The translations under genes were made by a program, and so were the position numbers. From contig NZ_JAUSXI010000001.1 of assembly GCF_030815865.1 (NCBI RefSeq), forward strand, positions 3,348,001-3,412,000: a stretch of DNA of 64,000 bases, given 5' to 3'. Under the pieces are notes generated by a model. The model was not told where the DNA came from. It ran no database searches and worked only from the letters and a program-made list of their open reading frames with translations. Shown piece after piece: positions 36,944 through 45,489 of this stretch (position 1 is the stretch's first letter; the number at the start of each line of letters is the position of its first letter). This DNA comes from Arthrobacter globiformis (GTDB taxonomy: Bacteria; Actinomycetota; Actinomycetes; Actinomycetales; Micrococcaceae).

Positions 36944-37747
36944 TCAGCTCTTCCGCAGCGTGAGGATCTGTTCCGCCCGTCCGAACGGGCCGGAGCGGTC
37001 ATGAAGCACTGTCGAGGTGAGGCCGATGCCGTCAGCACCGAAGGACACGGCGTTGTCCAGCCCCAGCCACTCGCCCTCCGGCCGCCGGTACATGTGGATC
37101 TGGAGGTCAAGGTTCGGGAAGGCGTAACTGTCTTTGCCCGGAGGCACCCGCGCGGCAATACCGTTGGCGGTGTCCACGAGCCCCATGAGCCTTGCCATGT
37201 CCGTGCTGTCGTTTCGGTCCGTCAGCGGATGGTCCGTGCGCAGCCACACTTTCCCGGCACCGGGCCGGTGACCTTCCGCCACCCGCATTTCCAGGGAGCG
37301 GATGTAGCCTCCCGGCCACACGCTCGCGCCGTCATAGGGTTTGCATTCTTCCGGTGAGGGAATGGCGCCGTCCTCGACGGCGGCCACGGCGGTCGTGTCA
37401 CTGGTGACCATGCGCCAGGCCGTCGCCCTGATGGCCACACGCCCGGCAGCCACCAGTTCAGCCTGCAGCAGCTCGATGGTGCGTCCCGGGCGCAGCGTCG
37501 CGGTGACGATTTCAAATTCACCGCCGGGAATCAGTCCCAGGATTTCGTAGCTGAGCCTGGCCATCCGCATGTCGTCCCGGGGGTCGTGCCGGTCCAGCCG
37601 GTCCGCCAGGAGCCCCGACGCCGGTGCCATGTGCTGTTCGTGGGCGTTCCAGGCCCCCTGGGCGTGGATGGTGGAGCGGAAGCGGCCACCGCCCAGGTCC
37701 TCGTAGTAGGCGTCGCCGCCGGCGAGTTCCGGGAGTTCAGCAGTCAA
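36944..37747 (-). CDS. Acyl-CoA thioesterase family protein (double hotdog)
   Basis: 267 residues of TesB-like layout: an N-terminal hotdog with GAWNAHEQHMAPASGLLADRL and a C-terminal one with TDMARLMGLVDTANGIA and FPNLDLQIHMYR. The TTG at 37747 is chosen because AAGGAG lies 6 bases upstream; a TTG 15 bases earlier has none. Substrate unknown. Confidence 0.78.
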   Translation of the reverse strand: MTAELPELAGGDAYYEDLGGGRFRSTIHAQGAWNAHEQHMAPASGLLADRLDRHDPRDDMRMARLSYEILGLIPGGEFEIVTATLRPGRTIELLQAELVAAGRVAIRATAWRMVTSDTTAVAAVEDGAIPSPEECKPYDGASVWPGGYIRSLEMRVAEGHRPGAGKVWLRTDHPLTDRNDSTDMARLMGLVDTANGIAARVPPGKDSYAFPNLDLQIHMYRRPEGEWLGLDNAVSFGADGIGLTSTVLHDRSGPFGRAEQILTLRKS

Positions 37748-37815
37748 CGGTGACTCCTTCAAAGCGTGATCGGTTAATCCCGGTTCACTCTATCGCTTCC
37801 GGCTATGGAGCCGTC

Positions 37816-38100
37816 TCAGGCCTCGATCCGGACGCCGTGCCAGAAGGCCACGTGATCCCTGATCCGGGCTGCCTCGGCGGAGGGGTCGGCGTAATACCAG
37901 GCGGCATTCTCATTACGCAGGCCGTCAACCCGCAGGCTGTAGTAGCGTGCCTCCCCCTTCCAGGGGCAGTACGTGGAGTGGGAGCTGTCCTCCAGGTACT
38001 CGGTGCGTACTGACGATTTGGGGAAGTAGTGGTTCCCCTCCACCTTCACGGTGGCCTCGCTCTCCGCGATCACGGCGCCGTTCCAGACCGCTTTGACCAT
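37816..38100 (-). CDS. DUF427 domain protein
   Basis: 94-residue protein with the family core VEGNHYFPKSSVRTEYL and HSTYCPWKGEARYYSL. DUF427 proteins are small single-domain cytosolic proteins of unknown role. ATG at 38100 follows GGAGGAGG, an excellent ribosome site. Confidence 0.88.
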   Translation of the reverse strand: MVKAVWNGAVIAESEATVKVEGNHYFPKSSVRTEYLEDSSHSTYCPWKGEARYYSLRVDGLRNENAAWYYADPSAEAARIRDHVAFWHGVRIEA

Positions 38101-39141
38101 AGTGCTTCCTCCTCCAGGACAGGTTCGCTTCATCCACAACACCCGGCTGTCCGCAATGATTCCTGTGGCAGGAGCGCGTCGGCTGGCCGCGGACCTTCAG
38201 CCCGCAAGCGCGGCAAGGCCAGGCCGACCCGCAGGGCCGTCCTCGCCGGAGCCCTCGCCCTGACACTGTCCGCCGGCGGTGCCACGGCCTGGGCGCTGGA
38301 CAAGTTCGTTGTGCTGCACGTGGAAATCTCCGATGTTTCCGCCTACGAGGCAGCCCAGGGTGTGGCCTCCGAGGCCACGACGGTGCGATCGTCCGCCTCC
38401 CTCACGGACACCTCCTACACGGCCGACGGCGCCAACATCAGCATCTCCACGGTGGTGACCGGCAGCGGTGACAGCACCGTCACCTACTACGTTGCCGACG
38501 TCGTCCTCGACGACGCCACGACGCTTAAGTCCGCGTTCGCCAACGACAGTTTCGGCGAGAACATCACTCAGGCCACCTCGGAAATCGCTGCAGCCCACAA
38601 CCGCATCTTCGCCATCAACGGCGACTACTACGGCTTCCGGGACACCGGCATCGTCATCCGCAATGGTGTTATCTACCGGAACGAGGGCGCCCGCCAGGGG
38701 CTGGCGTTCTACCGGGACGGCACCATGAAGGTCTACGACGAAACAGCCACCACCGCAGAACAGCTGGTGGCCGACGGCGTCTGGAACACCCTGTCGTTTG
38801 GACCGGCGATCGTGCAAGACAGCCAGGTTGTGGACGGCATCGAGGACGTCGAGGTGGACACCAACTTCGGCCACCATTCAATCCAGGGCGAGCAGCCGCG
38901 CACCGCCGTGGGGCTCATCGACACCAACCACCTGGTCTTTGTGGTGGCTGACGGCCGCAGCCCGGGCTACAGCGCTGGCGTGACCATGACGGGAATGGCG
39001 CAGATCATGAAGGATCTCGGCGCAGAAACGGCGTACAACCTCGACGGCGGCGGCTCCCCCACCATGTATTTCAACGGCGCACTGGTCAACAATCCGCTGG
39101 GTGCAAACCGCGAGCGCGGCACCTCGGACATCGGCAAGTGA
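38029..39141 (+). CDS. Phosphodiester glycosidase (NAGPA-like) family exoprotein, start unresolved
   Basis: A secreted or membrane-anchored protein: RRAVLAGALALTLSAGGATA is a hydrophobic leader after twin Arg, and the NAGPA fold follows with AINGDYYGFRDTG, RTAVGLIDTNH and YNLDGGGSPTMYFNG. No ATG, GTG or TTG lies in frame between 38029 and the leader, and the GTG at 38029 is inside the opposite-strand DUF427 gene. The real start may have been lost by an indel: an ATG at 38157 reads in a neighbouring frame into a similar basic stretch. Confidence 0.65.
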   Translation: MVPLHLHGGLALRDHGAVPDRFDHSASSSRTGSLHPQHPAVRNDSCGRSASAGRGPSARKRGKARPTRRAVLAGALALTLSAGGATAWALDKFVVLHVEISDVSAYEAAQGVASEATTVRSSASLTDTSYTADGANISISTVVTGSGDSTVTYYVADVVLDDATTLKSAFANDSFGENITQATSEIAAAHNRIFAINGDYYGFRDTGIVIRNGVIYRNEGARQGLAFYRDGTMKVYDETATTAEQLVADGVWNTLSFGPAIVQDSQVVDGIEDVEVDTNFGHHSIQGEQPRTAVGLIDTNHLVFVVADGRSPGYSAGVTMTGMAQIMKDLGAETAYNLDGGGSPTMYFNGALVNNPLGANRERGTSDIGK

Positions 39142-39150
39142 GGTCCCGCC

Positions 39151-39279
39151 ATGATCATCCTGATCCCCGCGTACGAGCCGGACGCCCAGCTCCTTGAAGT
39201 GATCGGCGCGATCCGCGCGGCAGACTCCGCCCTCAATCTCGTCGTCGTCGATGACGGCAGCGGACCGGCCTCCCCTTGA
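39151..39279 (+). pseudogene. N-terminal remnant of a family 2 glycosyltransferase
   Basis: Forty-two codons starting MIILIPAYEPD, then LVVVDDGSGPA, the classic GT2 nucleotide-sugar-binding start (IPAY...DDGS), then stop. A good ribosome site (GAGG) overlaps the preceding stop, so it was once co-translated with the glycosidase gene. The rest of the enzyme is missing. Confidence 0.75.
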
Positions 39280-39391
39280 CTTGGCGCCACGGAGCTCGGC
39301 ACGGTCACGGCCGGAGAGTACACACAGGGACACGGCCCCGGCGGAAGGTAATTCAGGCCAGAGGCCACAGCACCCTGTGGAAGCCGGCATA

Positions 39392-39424
39392 CGTCCGGCG
39401 CGGCATATTTCGCCCCGCCGGACG
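39392..39424. terminator. 9-bp stem-loop in the 39.28-39.5 kb gap
   Basis: CGTCCGGCG, 15 bases, CGCCGGACG. It may end the upstream remnant transcript. The rest of the gap holds a small CGCAC-ttaat-GTGCG inverted repeat (39425-39439) and a possible -10 TAGACT for the next gene. Confidence 0.45.
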
Positions 39425-39507
39425 CGCACTTAATGTGCGGCTCTCCATATGATGATCTGGGTAGACTCGGAGACTGGTCCTTCTAGCAGCCCTCGAAGAG
39501 GTGTTCG

Positions 39508-40212
39508 ATGCGAGTTATTAGCTACAACCTCCGCAAGCACAAGGCGAGCGGCGAACTGATGAATCTGGCCCGCAACTTTGGGATAGACGTCCTCTGCCTT
39601 CAGGAATGTGACTCATCCGATCTGCCTGACACACTCGGCCCGCTCCACCTGGCCGACTACACAAAGGGCAACAGGCTGGGCCTGGCCATCTACTACCGGA
39701 TTGACCGGTTCACGGCCTTGGATACGCAAACCTTTTCCCTGAAGAAGTCAATGCATGACCGCATAATGGCACCCGCCCATGAGCGGCTGATCGGCACCCG
39801 GATGGTGGACAATGAAACCGACCATGAGCTGGTGGTGGGTTCGTTTCACGCCGCCCCGCTCACGGCGTCAAACTCGCTGCGGCGCAAGCAGATCCACGCG
39901 GCGCATGCCGAGCTGCTGAGCATGGGCACCGGCCTCATGACGCTGATGGTGGGCGACTTCAACTACCCGTTCTTCACCAAGAGCCTTGACACGCACATGA
40001 AAAACTCCGGCTACGCCCTGTCCCTGAGCAACCACAGGACCTACACCCGGTACAAGGTCTTCAAGGGCCACTTCGACTTTGCCACGTCACTGGGCCTGGA
40101 CATCGAAAGCGTGGAAACCCTCCCCCGGGGGAAGTCGGACCACCTGCCCATCCTGGTGACGGCCGAATACGGCGCCGACCGGTCGCCGATCAAGGGGCAG
40201 CCCGTTTCCTGA
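39508..40212 (+). CDS. Endonuclease/exonuclease/phosphatase family protein
   Basis: 234 residues of the metal-dependent DNase I-like fold: YNLRKH (in place of TWN), CLQECDSSD with the metal-binding Glu, VGDFNYP and the C-terminal KSDHLPILV. No signal peptide, so probably cytosolic. Substrate (nucleic acid or phospholipid head group) unknown. ATG at 39508 follows GAAGAGG. Confidence 0.87.
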   Translation: MRVISYNLRKHKASGELMNLARNFGIDVLCLQECDSSDLPDTLGPLHLADYTKGNRLGLAIYYRIDRFTALDTQTFSLKKSMHDRIMAPAHERLIGTRMVDNETDHELVVGSFHAAPLTASNSLRRKQIHAAHAELLSMGTGLMTLMVGDFNYPFFTKSLDTHMKNSGYALSLSNHRTYTRYKVFKGHFDFATSLGLDIESVETLPRGKSDHLPILVTAEYGADRSPIKGQPVS

Positions 40213-40234
40213 GGCGTCTGTCAGGAGGCTTCTG

Positions 40235-42043
40235 TCATGAGGCGGTGTGGTCCTGTACGGGGATGACATCGATCCGGACGCCGGGTCCGACGACGACCAG
40301 CACCCGCTCAGCTCTCACCCCTTCCAGCGCGGCCAGAAGGTTTCCGGCATCCGGCTGTGCGGGATCCGGCCCTGCCGTTTGGCCGGATCGCAGCCAGACC
40401 GTCACGTCGGCACCGGTGGCTTCGCGGATGGCGCGTGACAGCGGAACGTGATCGGAGCCCGTCACCAGGACCACCTGGCCGATCGTCCGTCGCGCGGTCC
40501 GTACCGGACCGGCGTCTTGCGCCCCACCAGCTTCCTGCAGTGAGCCGGTTTCCTGCAGTGAGGCAGCCTCCGCCGGCAGCACCGCACGCTCCCTACGCCA
40601 GACGCTGTAGTGATAGGCGGCCACGAGCGCGGTGGCGGTCAGCAGTCCGAGCGGCGCCGGGGTCCGTCCCACCAGGTTTCCAGAGCGCAGCGGATCCAGC
40701 AGATACCCAAAGGCCTGGTAGCCGACCACTAGCAGGGCGATCAGGGCCACGACCGCACTGATCGCGAAGATAGCCACGAGGTAGATGCGCCCTCCGGCAG
40801 CGGTGCGGGAAGGCACGGTATCTGCCCCGTCTGCATTATCGGCGTTCGCCGATCCACGGCGGTTCGCTGGCTGCCACGCCCTCCACCAGACCGCACCGCC
40901 CACAAGCAGGGCACTGATTCCGCCCAGCAGCAGTGTGCGCGTGCCCGTTCCCGCCAGCGTTGTTTCGGCAAAGCCCAAGGCCGCGTTGACAACAACGCCC
41001 ACACCTGAGGCCGCAGCGACCACCGCCACTCCGGCTGCCAGCAGCCGCCCCGTCACCCGCATCTTCTCCGACCGCGCGGCGGTCAGCACCGAGTGGTAGC
41101 GCCAGACGAGGGACCCGACAGCTGCCGCGGCCAGCGCGGGGCCGAGGGGTTCCACGAGCCGGATCATGTCTTCGGAGCGGTCCAGTACCAGCCGCAGCAG
41201 GACAAACACCGCCGTGATGGCGCCGGCCATTGCCGTAATGCAGCCGCCAAGCACACCGAAGACCGCCGCGGCCACGTTGGCCAGCGGTGAGGAAAGGTGC
41301 CGCGCTTCGCCATGGACCCAATGCCACCACCAAACCAGGAATCCGCCGCCGGCCCAGATGAGTGACTCCAGCACCGAAACCCACCAGGGCGATCCCACGT
41401 CATGCGTACCTGCCAGGCCCCGCAGCGCCGCATCGAGAAGACTGCCGAGCGCAGTCACGGTCCCGCCGGCACCTATCAGCAGACCGAACACCGACCCCGC
41501 GAGCGCCGGGACGGTGTCCAGCCGGCGCGGGCCCTTGCTGCAGTGCTGCCAAATCCACCTGTGCCATGCCCAGATGGCCGCCCACACCACACCCGTGGCC
41601 AGGGACGAACGCCATTCCAGGTCCTCAACCACCGCACCCGCCGGGCCGAATGCGGCACGGGCCAGCAGCCCAACCAGCTGCGATGCAGCGCCGAGCGCAG
41701 CCGTAACCGCGGTGATAAGGGCAACGATGTATACGCCGGAGACGTACAGCCCCCAGGCAACCGAGGAGCGCTCCGCTTCCTCCCCCTGGCGGCGCCACAC
41801 GAGCCACCACAGGACTGCGGCCATGGACCCGCCGACCAGTGCAAATGCAAGGGACCGGGCGAGGCTGCCGACGTCTTTCCCGGCCAGCGCTGCGCCGGAG
41901 GTAAACAGCCGCTCAAACAGGCCGCCCACGCCGGACGCACCGATCAGCACGAGGACAAAGAGGAGTGCAAAGACCACCAGTCGCCGCACCATGGGCACCG
42001 CCGGAGATGATGATCCGCGTGTGCCGGGCCGGACGGTACTCAC
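40235..42043 (-). CDS. DUF5671 multi-pass membrane protein with C-terminal soluble domain
   Basis: About 602 residues. Some sixteen hydrophobic segments fall into repeated four-helix modules, seen in recurring GGSMAAVLWWLVW, GGGFLVWWWHWVH and LVWRYHS ends, each a Trp-rich helix. The last ~90 residues are soluble, with VVLVTGSDHVPLSRAIREAT and ERVLVVVGPGVRIDVIPV, Rossmann-like strands. The GTG at 42043 sits in GTGA overlapping the upstream gene, so the two form a unit. Function unknown. Confidence 0.8.
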   Translation of the reverse strand: MSTVRPGTRGSSSPAVPMVRRLVVFALLFVLVLIGASGVGGLFERLFTSGAALAGKDVGSLARSLAFALVGGSMAAVLWWLVWRRQGEEAERSSVAWGLYVSGVYIVALITAVTAALGAASQLVGLLARAAFGPAGAVVEDLEWRSSLATGVVWAAIWAWHRWIWQHCSKGPRRLDTVPALAGSVFGLLIGAGGTVTALGSLLDAALRGLAGTHDVGSPWWVSVLESLIWAGGGFLVWWWHWVHGEARHLSSPLANVAAAVFGVLGGCITAMAGAITAVFVLLRLVLDRSEDMIRLVEPLGPALAAAAVGSLVWRYHSVLTAARSEKMRVTGRLLAAGVAVVAAASGVGVVVNAALGFAETTLAGTGTRTLLLGGISALLVGGAVWWRAWQPANRRGSANADNADGADTVPSRTAAGGRIYLVAIFAISAVVALIALLVVGYQAFGYLLDPLRSGNLVGRTPAPLGLLTATALVAAYHYSVWRRERAVLPAEAASLQETGSLQEAGGAQDAGPVRTARRTIGQVVLVTGSDHVPLSRAIREATGADVTVWLRSGQTAGPDPAQPDAGNLLAALEGVRAERVLVVVGPGVRIDVIPVQDHTAS

Positions 42044-42519
42044 GGCCTTGCCGCCGGAACGGGACAGATGGTGAGCTGCCACGGGGCGGTCGCAACGAGC
42101 CAGTTGCCGTTGACCCGTTCCAGGCCAAACACGGCCTCGGTCTCGAATTCGGCGTTCCCGAAAGGACCGCTGCCGTTGGAGGTGGTCAGGACGACGTGCA
42201 CGTCCGCTGTGTCGGCATGCTCCACGGTGGAGGCCAGCGTGACCCGGAGCGTGCCCGCCGCAGGACGGTCCGCCGGCACGCACGGCCTGTCCGGGTACGA
42301 AGTCCCGTAACGTCCGTCAGTTGAGTAGCGTGCGGCAGCCGCGCCGTCATTGTTGAGGACGGCCGCCGCATACCGCTGGACCACACCCGCCGGCGTATTC
42401 TCAGCGAGCGGCTCCGGCTGGCCGCGGAAAAAGACCACAGCGAGCGCCACGGCGACGAGACCGGCAATGATGGCGAGAACTGTAATCAGAGTCCGGTCGG
42501 GCCGTGGCGGTGCGGTCAT
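42040..42519 (-). CDS. Hypothetical single-pass membrane protein
   Basis: 159 residues: one N-terminal helix (TLITVLAIIAGLVAVALAVV), then an exported domain resembling accumulation-associated or NTF2-like folds (PAGVVQRYAAAVLNNDGAAAARY ... VNGNWLVATAPWQL). Its stop overlaps the DUF5671 start, so the two probably act together at the membrane. Confidence 0.72.
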   Translation of the reverse strand: MTAPPRPDRTLITVLAIIAGLVAVALAVVFFRGQPEPLAENTPAGVVQRYAAAVLNNDGAAAARYSTDGRYGTSYPDRPCVPADRPAAGTLRVTLASTVEHADTADVHVVLTTSNGSGPFGNAEFETEAVFGLERVNGNWLVATAPWQLTICPVPAARP

Positions 42520-42527
42520 CCGGGCAG

Positions 42528-42716
42528 CTAGGTGGTGTGGTGCTCGACGGTGAAGTCGCCGCCGGGGTACAGAATGGTCTCGTGGCCATCGTCAAAACGG
42601 ACGTGGTACGGCGGCGCTCCGTCGGCGCCCCGTACCTCCAGAATCTCACCGTGCCGATCCGAGGACTCCACTGTCCTGCCCCGAATGATGATGCGGTCTC
42701 CCTGGGTTGCCTGCAT
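42528..42716 (-). CDS. DUF1918 domain protein
   Basis: 62-residue beta-barrel protein with GDRIIIRGRTVESSDRHGEI and DDGHETILYPGGDF, typical of DUF1918. ATG at 42716 has GGAGG at 8 bases. It is 9 bp before the 159-residue membrane protein gene and may lead its operon. Confidence 0.88.
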   Translation of the reverse strand: MQATQGDRIIIRGRTVESSDRHGEILEVRGADGAPPYHVRFDDGHETILYPGGDFTVEHHTT

Positions 42717-42799
42717 GGCAATCACCTCCCAGCCCTAGAGTACGATGCTCTTCCCTCTGGCGGAACAGCCCCCGGGCATCCACCGCCGCCGGACTGGGG

Positions 42800-43153
42800 T
42801 TAGGCCCGGCCCCCTGTGTGGCGGATGCAGACAGGGGTCCACGGGCGGGCCTCCAGCCGCCCTTCGGCGATCTGCTCTCCGCACACCGCGCATATTCCGT
42901 AAGTGCCCGCGTTGATCCGCTCAAGGGCAGCGTCGACTTCCGCGAGTCCGGACCGGCTTTGGTCCAGGAGGGCTGACGCCTGCGAGAGTTCGAAGGCGAT
43001 GGTTGCGCCTTCGGGGTCATGCTCGTCGTCGACGTTGGAGTTCTGCCGGGCTGCATTCGCGGAGGCAATGTCTGCGCTGAGCGCCGGCAGGAGGGCGAGC
43101 TTCCTCGCCCGTTCCTCTTCCAGCAGCAGCCGGAACTTCTCAGTGTTCAACAC
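42800..43153 (-). CDS. DksA/TraR-type zinc-finger protein
   Basis: 117 residues: a helical N-terminal coiled coil (LLEEERARKLALLP ... SQASALLDQSRSGLAEVDAALERI) and a C-terminal zinc motif CAVC-x17-CIRH, with His replacing the last Cys. Such proteins may modulate RNA polymerase through the secondary channel. GTG at 43153 overlaps the Nudix gene by 14 bp. Confidence 0.82.
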   Translation of the reverse strand: MLNTEKFRLLLEEERARKLALLPALSADIASANAARQNSNVDDEHDPEGATIAFELSQASALLDQSRSGLAEVDAALERINAGTYGICAVCGEQIAEGRLEARPWTPVCIRHTGGRA

Positions 43154-43658
43154 CGGAGCCGTCCAGCAGCCTGCCGCGCAGGTCCGGCCAGGAGGCGGCA
43201 AAGGCAGGATGCAGGTTGATGCCGGCCACCTCTTCGACGGGAATCCACAGCAGTTCGATGCTTTCGGGGTCGCTGATGGCCGGCTCGAAGGGCTCCAGCA
43301 CCCGCACTGCCACGGTGGTGTAGGACCAGTAGCCGACGTCGAACACGGACGTGAAGAGCACTTTGACGTTCTGTTCGGGAACAGCCGCCTCCTCGTGGGC
43401 CTCCCGCAGTGCGCCGGTCACGGCGTCCTCGCCCTGGTGCAGCGCGCCGCCGGGGAGCCCCCAGGTTCCGCCGTGGTCGCTCCAGGTGGCGCGGTGCTGC
43501 AGCAGGACGCCCTTCTCCGCATCATGGACCAGGAGGCCGGCCGATCCGAAGCGCCCCCAGAACCGTCCGCGGTCGCCCTCCACCCAGGCATCGCCCGGGT
43601 CGCGGGGGCCAAGGGGACGGCGGGGATCACCGGGTGAGGGTGGAACGATTTTCTCCAT
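43140..43658 (-). CDS. Nudix hydrolase
   Basis: 172 residues with a full Nudix box, GGALHQGEDAVTGALREAHEEAAV in two halves (G-x5-E-x7-REAxEEA). Hydrolyses a nucleoside diphosphate linked to some moiety; the exact substrate cannot be read. It diverges from the metallophosphoesterase gene with only 32 bp between starts. Confidence 0.88.
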   Translation of the reverse strand: MEKIVPPSPGDPRRPLGPRDPGDAWVEGDRGRFWGRFGSAGLLVHDAEKGVLLQHRATWSDHGGTWGLPGGALHQGEDAVTGALREAHEEAAVPEQNVKVLFTSVFDVGYWSYTTVAVRVLEPFEPAISDPESIELLWIPVEEVAGINLHPAFAASWPDLRGRLLDGSGVEH

Positions 43659-43690
43659 CGTCCCAGTCTGCCCCATGGGAAGATGCTTCG

Positions 43691-44201
43691 ATGAGCCTGC
43701 GTCTGGTCCTTGTTGCCGACACCCACGTCCCCAAGCGCGCCCGGGCACTGCCCGAGCAGGTGTGGGCCGCCGTCGAGGCTGCTGACGTGGTGTTCCACGC
43801 GGGTGACTGGGTCAGCGCGGACCTGCTCGACGAGTTCGAACAACGCAGCCGCCGGCTGATCGGTGTTTACGGCAACAACGACGGCGACGAACTTCGCCGG
43901 CGCCTGCCCGAGACGGCCAGCGTGACGCTCGACGGCGTCCGTTTCAGCATGATCCACGAGACCGGTCAGGCAAAGGGCCGGGAGCAGCGCTGCGAGGCCC
44001 TTTTTTCCGGATTCCGACGTCCTGGTTTTCGGCCACTCGCACATTCCCTGGGACACGCTGGCGCCCGGCGGGATGCGCCTCCTCAACCCCGGCTCCCCCA
44101 CCGACCGCCGCCGGCAACCGGTCTGCACGTACATGACCGCCGTCGTCGTTGATGGCTGGCTGGCTGACGTCCAGATGGTGGAGGTCAGCGCCAGCCGCTA
44201 A
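43691..44201 (+). pseudogene. Metallophosphoesterase (YfcE-like), frameshifted in a T-run
   Basis: The gene begins MSLRLVLVADTHVPKRA with the calcineurin-like motifs ADTH, HAGDW and GNNDGD, then shifts at six T (44001-44006). With five T the frame would continue LFPDSDVLVFGHSHIPWDT and NPGSPTDRRR to the stop at 44199-44201, giving a normal ~169-residue protein. The GHSH metal motif is therefore lost from the frame as written. Confidence 0.8.
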
Positions 44202-44215
44202 GTGGCCACACGGGA

Positions 44216-44254
44216 AAGGGAGCCCTGCCACGGTTGACCGGGCGGGACTCCCTT
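44216..44254 (+). terminator. Hairpin after the metallophosphoesterase gene
   Basis: AAGGGAG and CTCCCTT enclose a further GC-rich partial stem, 14 bp after the stop. A second small stem TCTCCG/CGGAGA follows at 44259-44277, before the opposing CsbD stop. Confidence 0.55.
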
Positions 44255-44300
44255 CGAATCTCCGCAATAGACGGAGAGTCAGGCGTGGTGATCCTTTTGG

Positions 44301-44477
44301 TCAGTCCTTCTTGAAGGCGTCCTTGACCTTTTCACCGGCCTGTTTCAGATCGGCCTTGGACTGGTCAGTTTTGCCCTCGGCCTCAAGGCCGGGATCGTCG
44401 CCGGCCTTGCCCGCGCCTTCCTTGGCCTTGCCGCCAAGTTTTTCTGCTGCATTGTCGATTTTGTCGTCCAGACCCAT
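44301..44477 (-). CDS. CsbD-like stress protein
   Basis: 58 residues, highly charged and helical: MGLDDKIDNAAEKLGGKAKE ... DLKQAGEKVKDAFKKD. CsbD-family proteins are induced by general stress; molecular role unknown. ATG at 44477 follows AAGGA. Confidence 0.85.
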   Translation of the reverse strand: MGLDDKIDNAAEKLGGKAKEGAGKAGDDPGLEAEGKTDQSKADLKQAGEKVKDAFKKD

Positions 44478-44573
44478 CCCACTGTCCTTCCGTCTGCGCA
44501 GCCCGCTGGGTGCAGGCTGGCTCGTGCTCCCAGTCTAGGTCCGCCAACTGGCGCGGTGAAGGGCAGCTACCAC

Positions 44574-45014
44574 TTACGTGCCTGGGCTTGCCAGCAGCCC
44601 GTCGGTGGCGGCGTCGGCTTCCCCGCCGAAGTAGTGCTCCAAGACGCGCCGGAACACCTGTTCGTCCGGCGCCGCACGCAGGAACAGCGTCATGGAGGAC
44701 TGAAGCTTCCGGGCATCGATGCCGCCGAAAATCTCCGCCGCGCCGCGGTTGCCCACGTTATCCACCGCGGTGGCACACTCGATCAGCCGCGGCCCCAGCA
44801 CGGGATGCTGCAGGTACGCCCGGGCTTCCTCAAGGGAGGCGATTGCGTACCGTCTGGAGGTGGCGCTTTGCCCCAGGCCGGCAATCTGCGGAAAGACGAA
44901 CCACATCCAGTGGCTACGCTTGCTGCCTGCGCGGAGCTCCTCCAGAGCATGTGCGTAGGTGGCCCCGTCATTCTGCGCGGCGACGAACCGTTCCAGGTTA
45001 TGCGGGTCATTCAT
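44574..45014 (-). CDS. DUF1810 family protein
   Basis: 146 residues with the family core RSHWMWFVFPQIAGLG and YAIASLEEARAYLQHPVLG. A cytosolic helical protein; function unknown. It is 8 bp after the next minus-strand gene and likely co-transcribed with it. Confidence 0.86.
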   Translation of the reverse strand: MNDPHNLERFVAAQNDGATYAHALEELRAGSKRSHWMWFVFPQIAGLGQSATSRRYAIASLEEARAYLQHPVLGPRLIECATAVDNVGNRGAAEIFGGIDARKLQSSMTLFLRAAPDEQVFRRVLEHYFGGEADAATDGLLASPGT

Positions 45015-45022
45015 GGGTTTTC

Positions 45023-45295
45023 CTAGCTGGATACGTCCCGCTCGATATCTTCGGCGAGGTCGTCCACGTCTTCAGGCCGCATGCTGATGCCGGCTTCGTC
45101 CAGCCGTTCCTCAAGCACGTGGCTCACCTCGTCCTCGACGTGGCCCAGCCGGATCTCGTCGCGCACCTCCTCCGCGATGTCTTCGACGGTATCGGGCCTG
45201 TCCGCCCCTGCCGCGGCATCAGCGGCTTCCGCCACAACATCCGCGTGCGGATTCTCAGTGAAGTAGTCGTCGCCGGTAGCTGCAGATTCAGTCAT
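45023..45295 (-). CDS. Acidic conserved hypothetical protein
   Basis: 90 residues, strongly acidic and helical (DTVEDIAEEVRDEIRLGHVE, RPEDVDDLAEDIERDVSS). No cysteines or hydrophobic segment. Start uncertain: ATG at 45295 or an in-frame GTG at 45313. Next to the DUF1810 gene. Confidence 0.6.
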   Translation of the reverse strand: MTESAATGDDYFTENPHADVVAEAADAAAGADRPDTVEDIAEEVRDEIRLGHVEDEVSHVLEERLDEAGISMRPEDVDDLAEDIERDVSS

Positions 45296-45489
45296 ATCCC
45301 ATGGTGGCGGCACCGCCTAGACCCGGTCAACAGGTCCGGCAGGGAAACCATCCTGCGCCCGGCAATGGACCCGGACATGGATATGTTTCATTCATGTGCT
45401 TGTAACACGTCATAACAGCGGCAATCCTCACCGCGGCGCATGGGTTCCACCGGCGGTTCCGGCCAGATGACTGCGGAGACAGCAAAAAA

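Noticed and set aside
36776..37357. 193-codon plus-strand gene
   Set aside because: Only its first ~50 codons are the end of DUF2177; the rest is antisense to the thioesterase gene.
45360..45410. Short plus-strand Met-rich peptide upstream of amt
   Set aside because: No start with ribosome site and a frame of only a few codons; likely chance.
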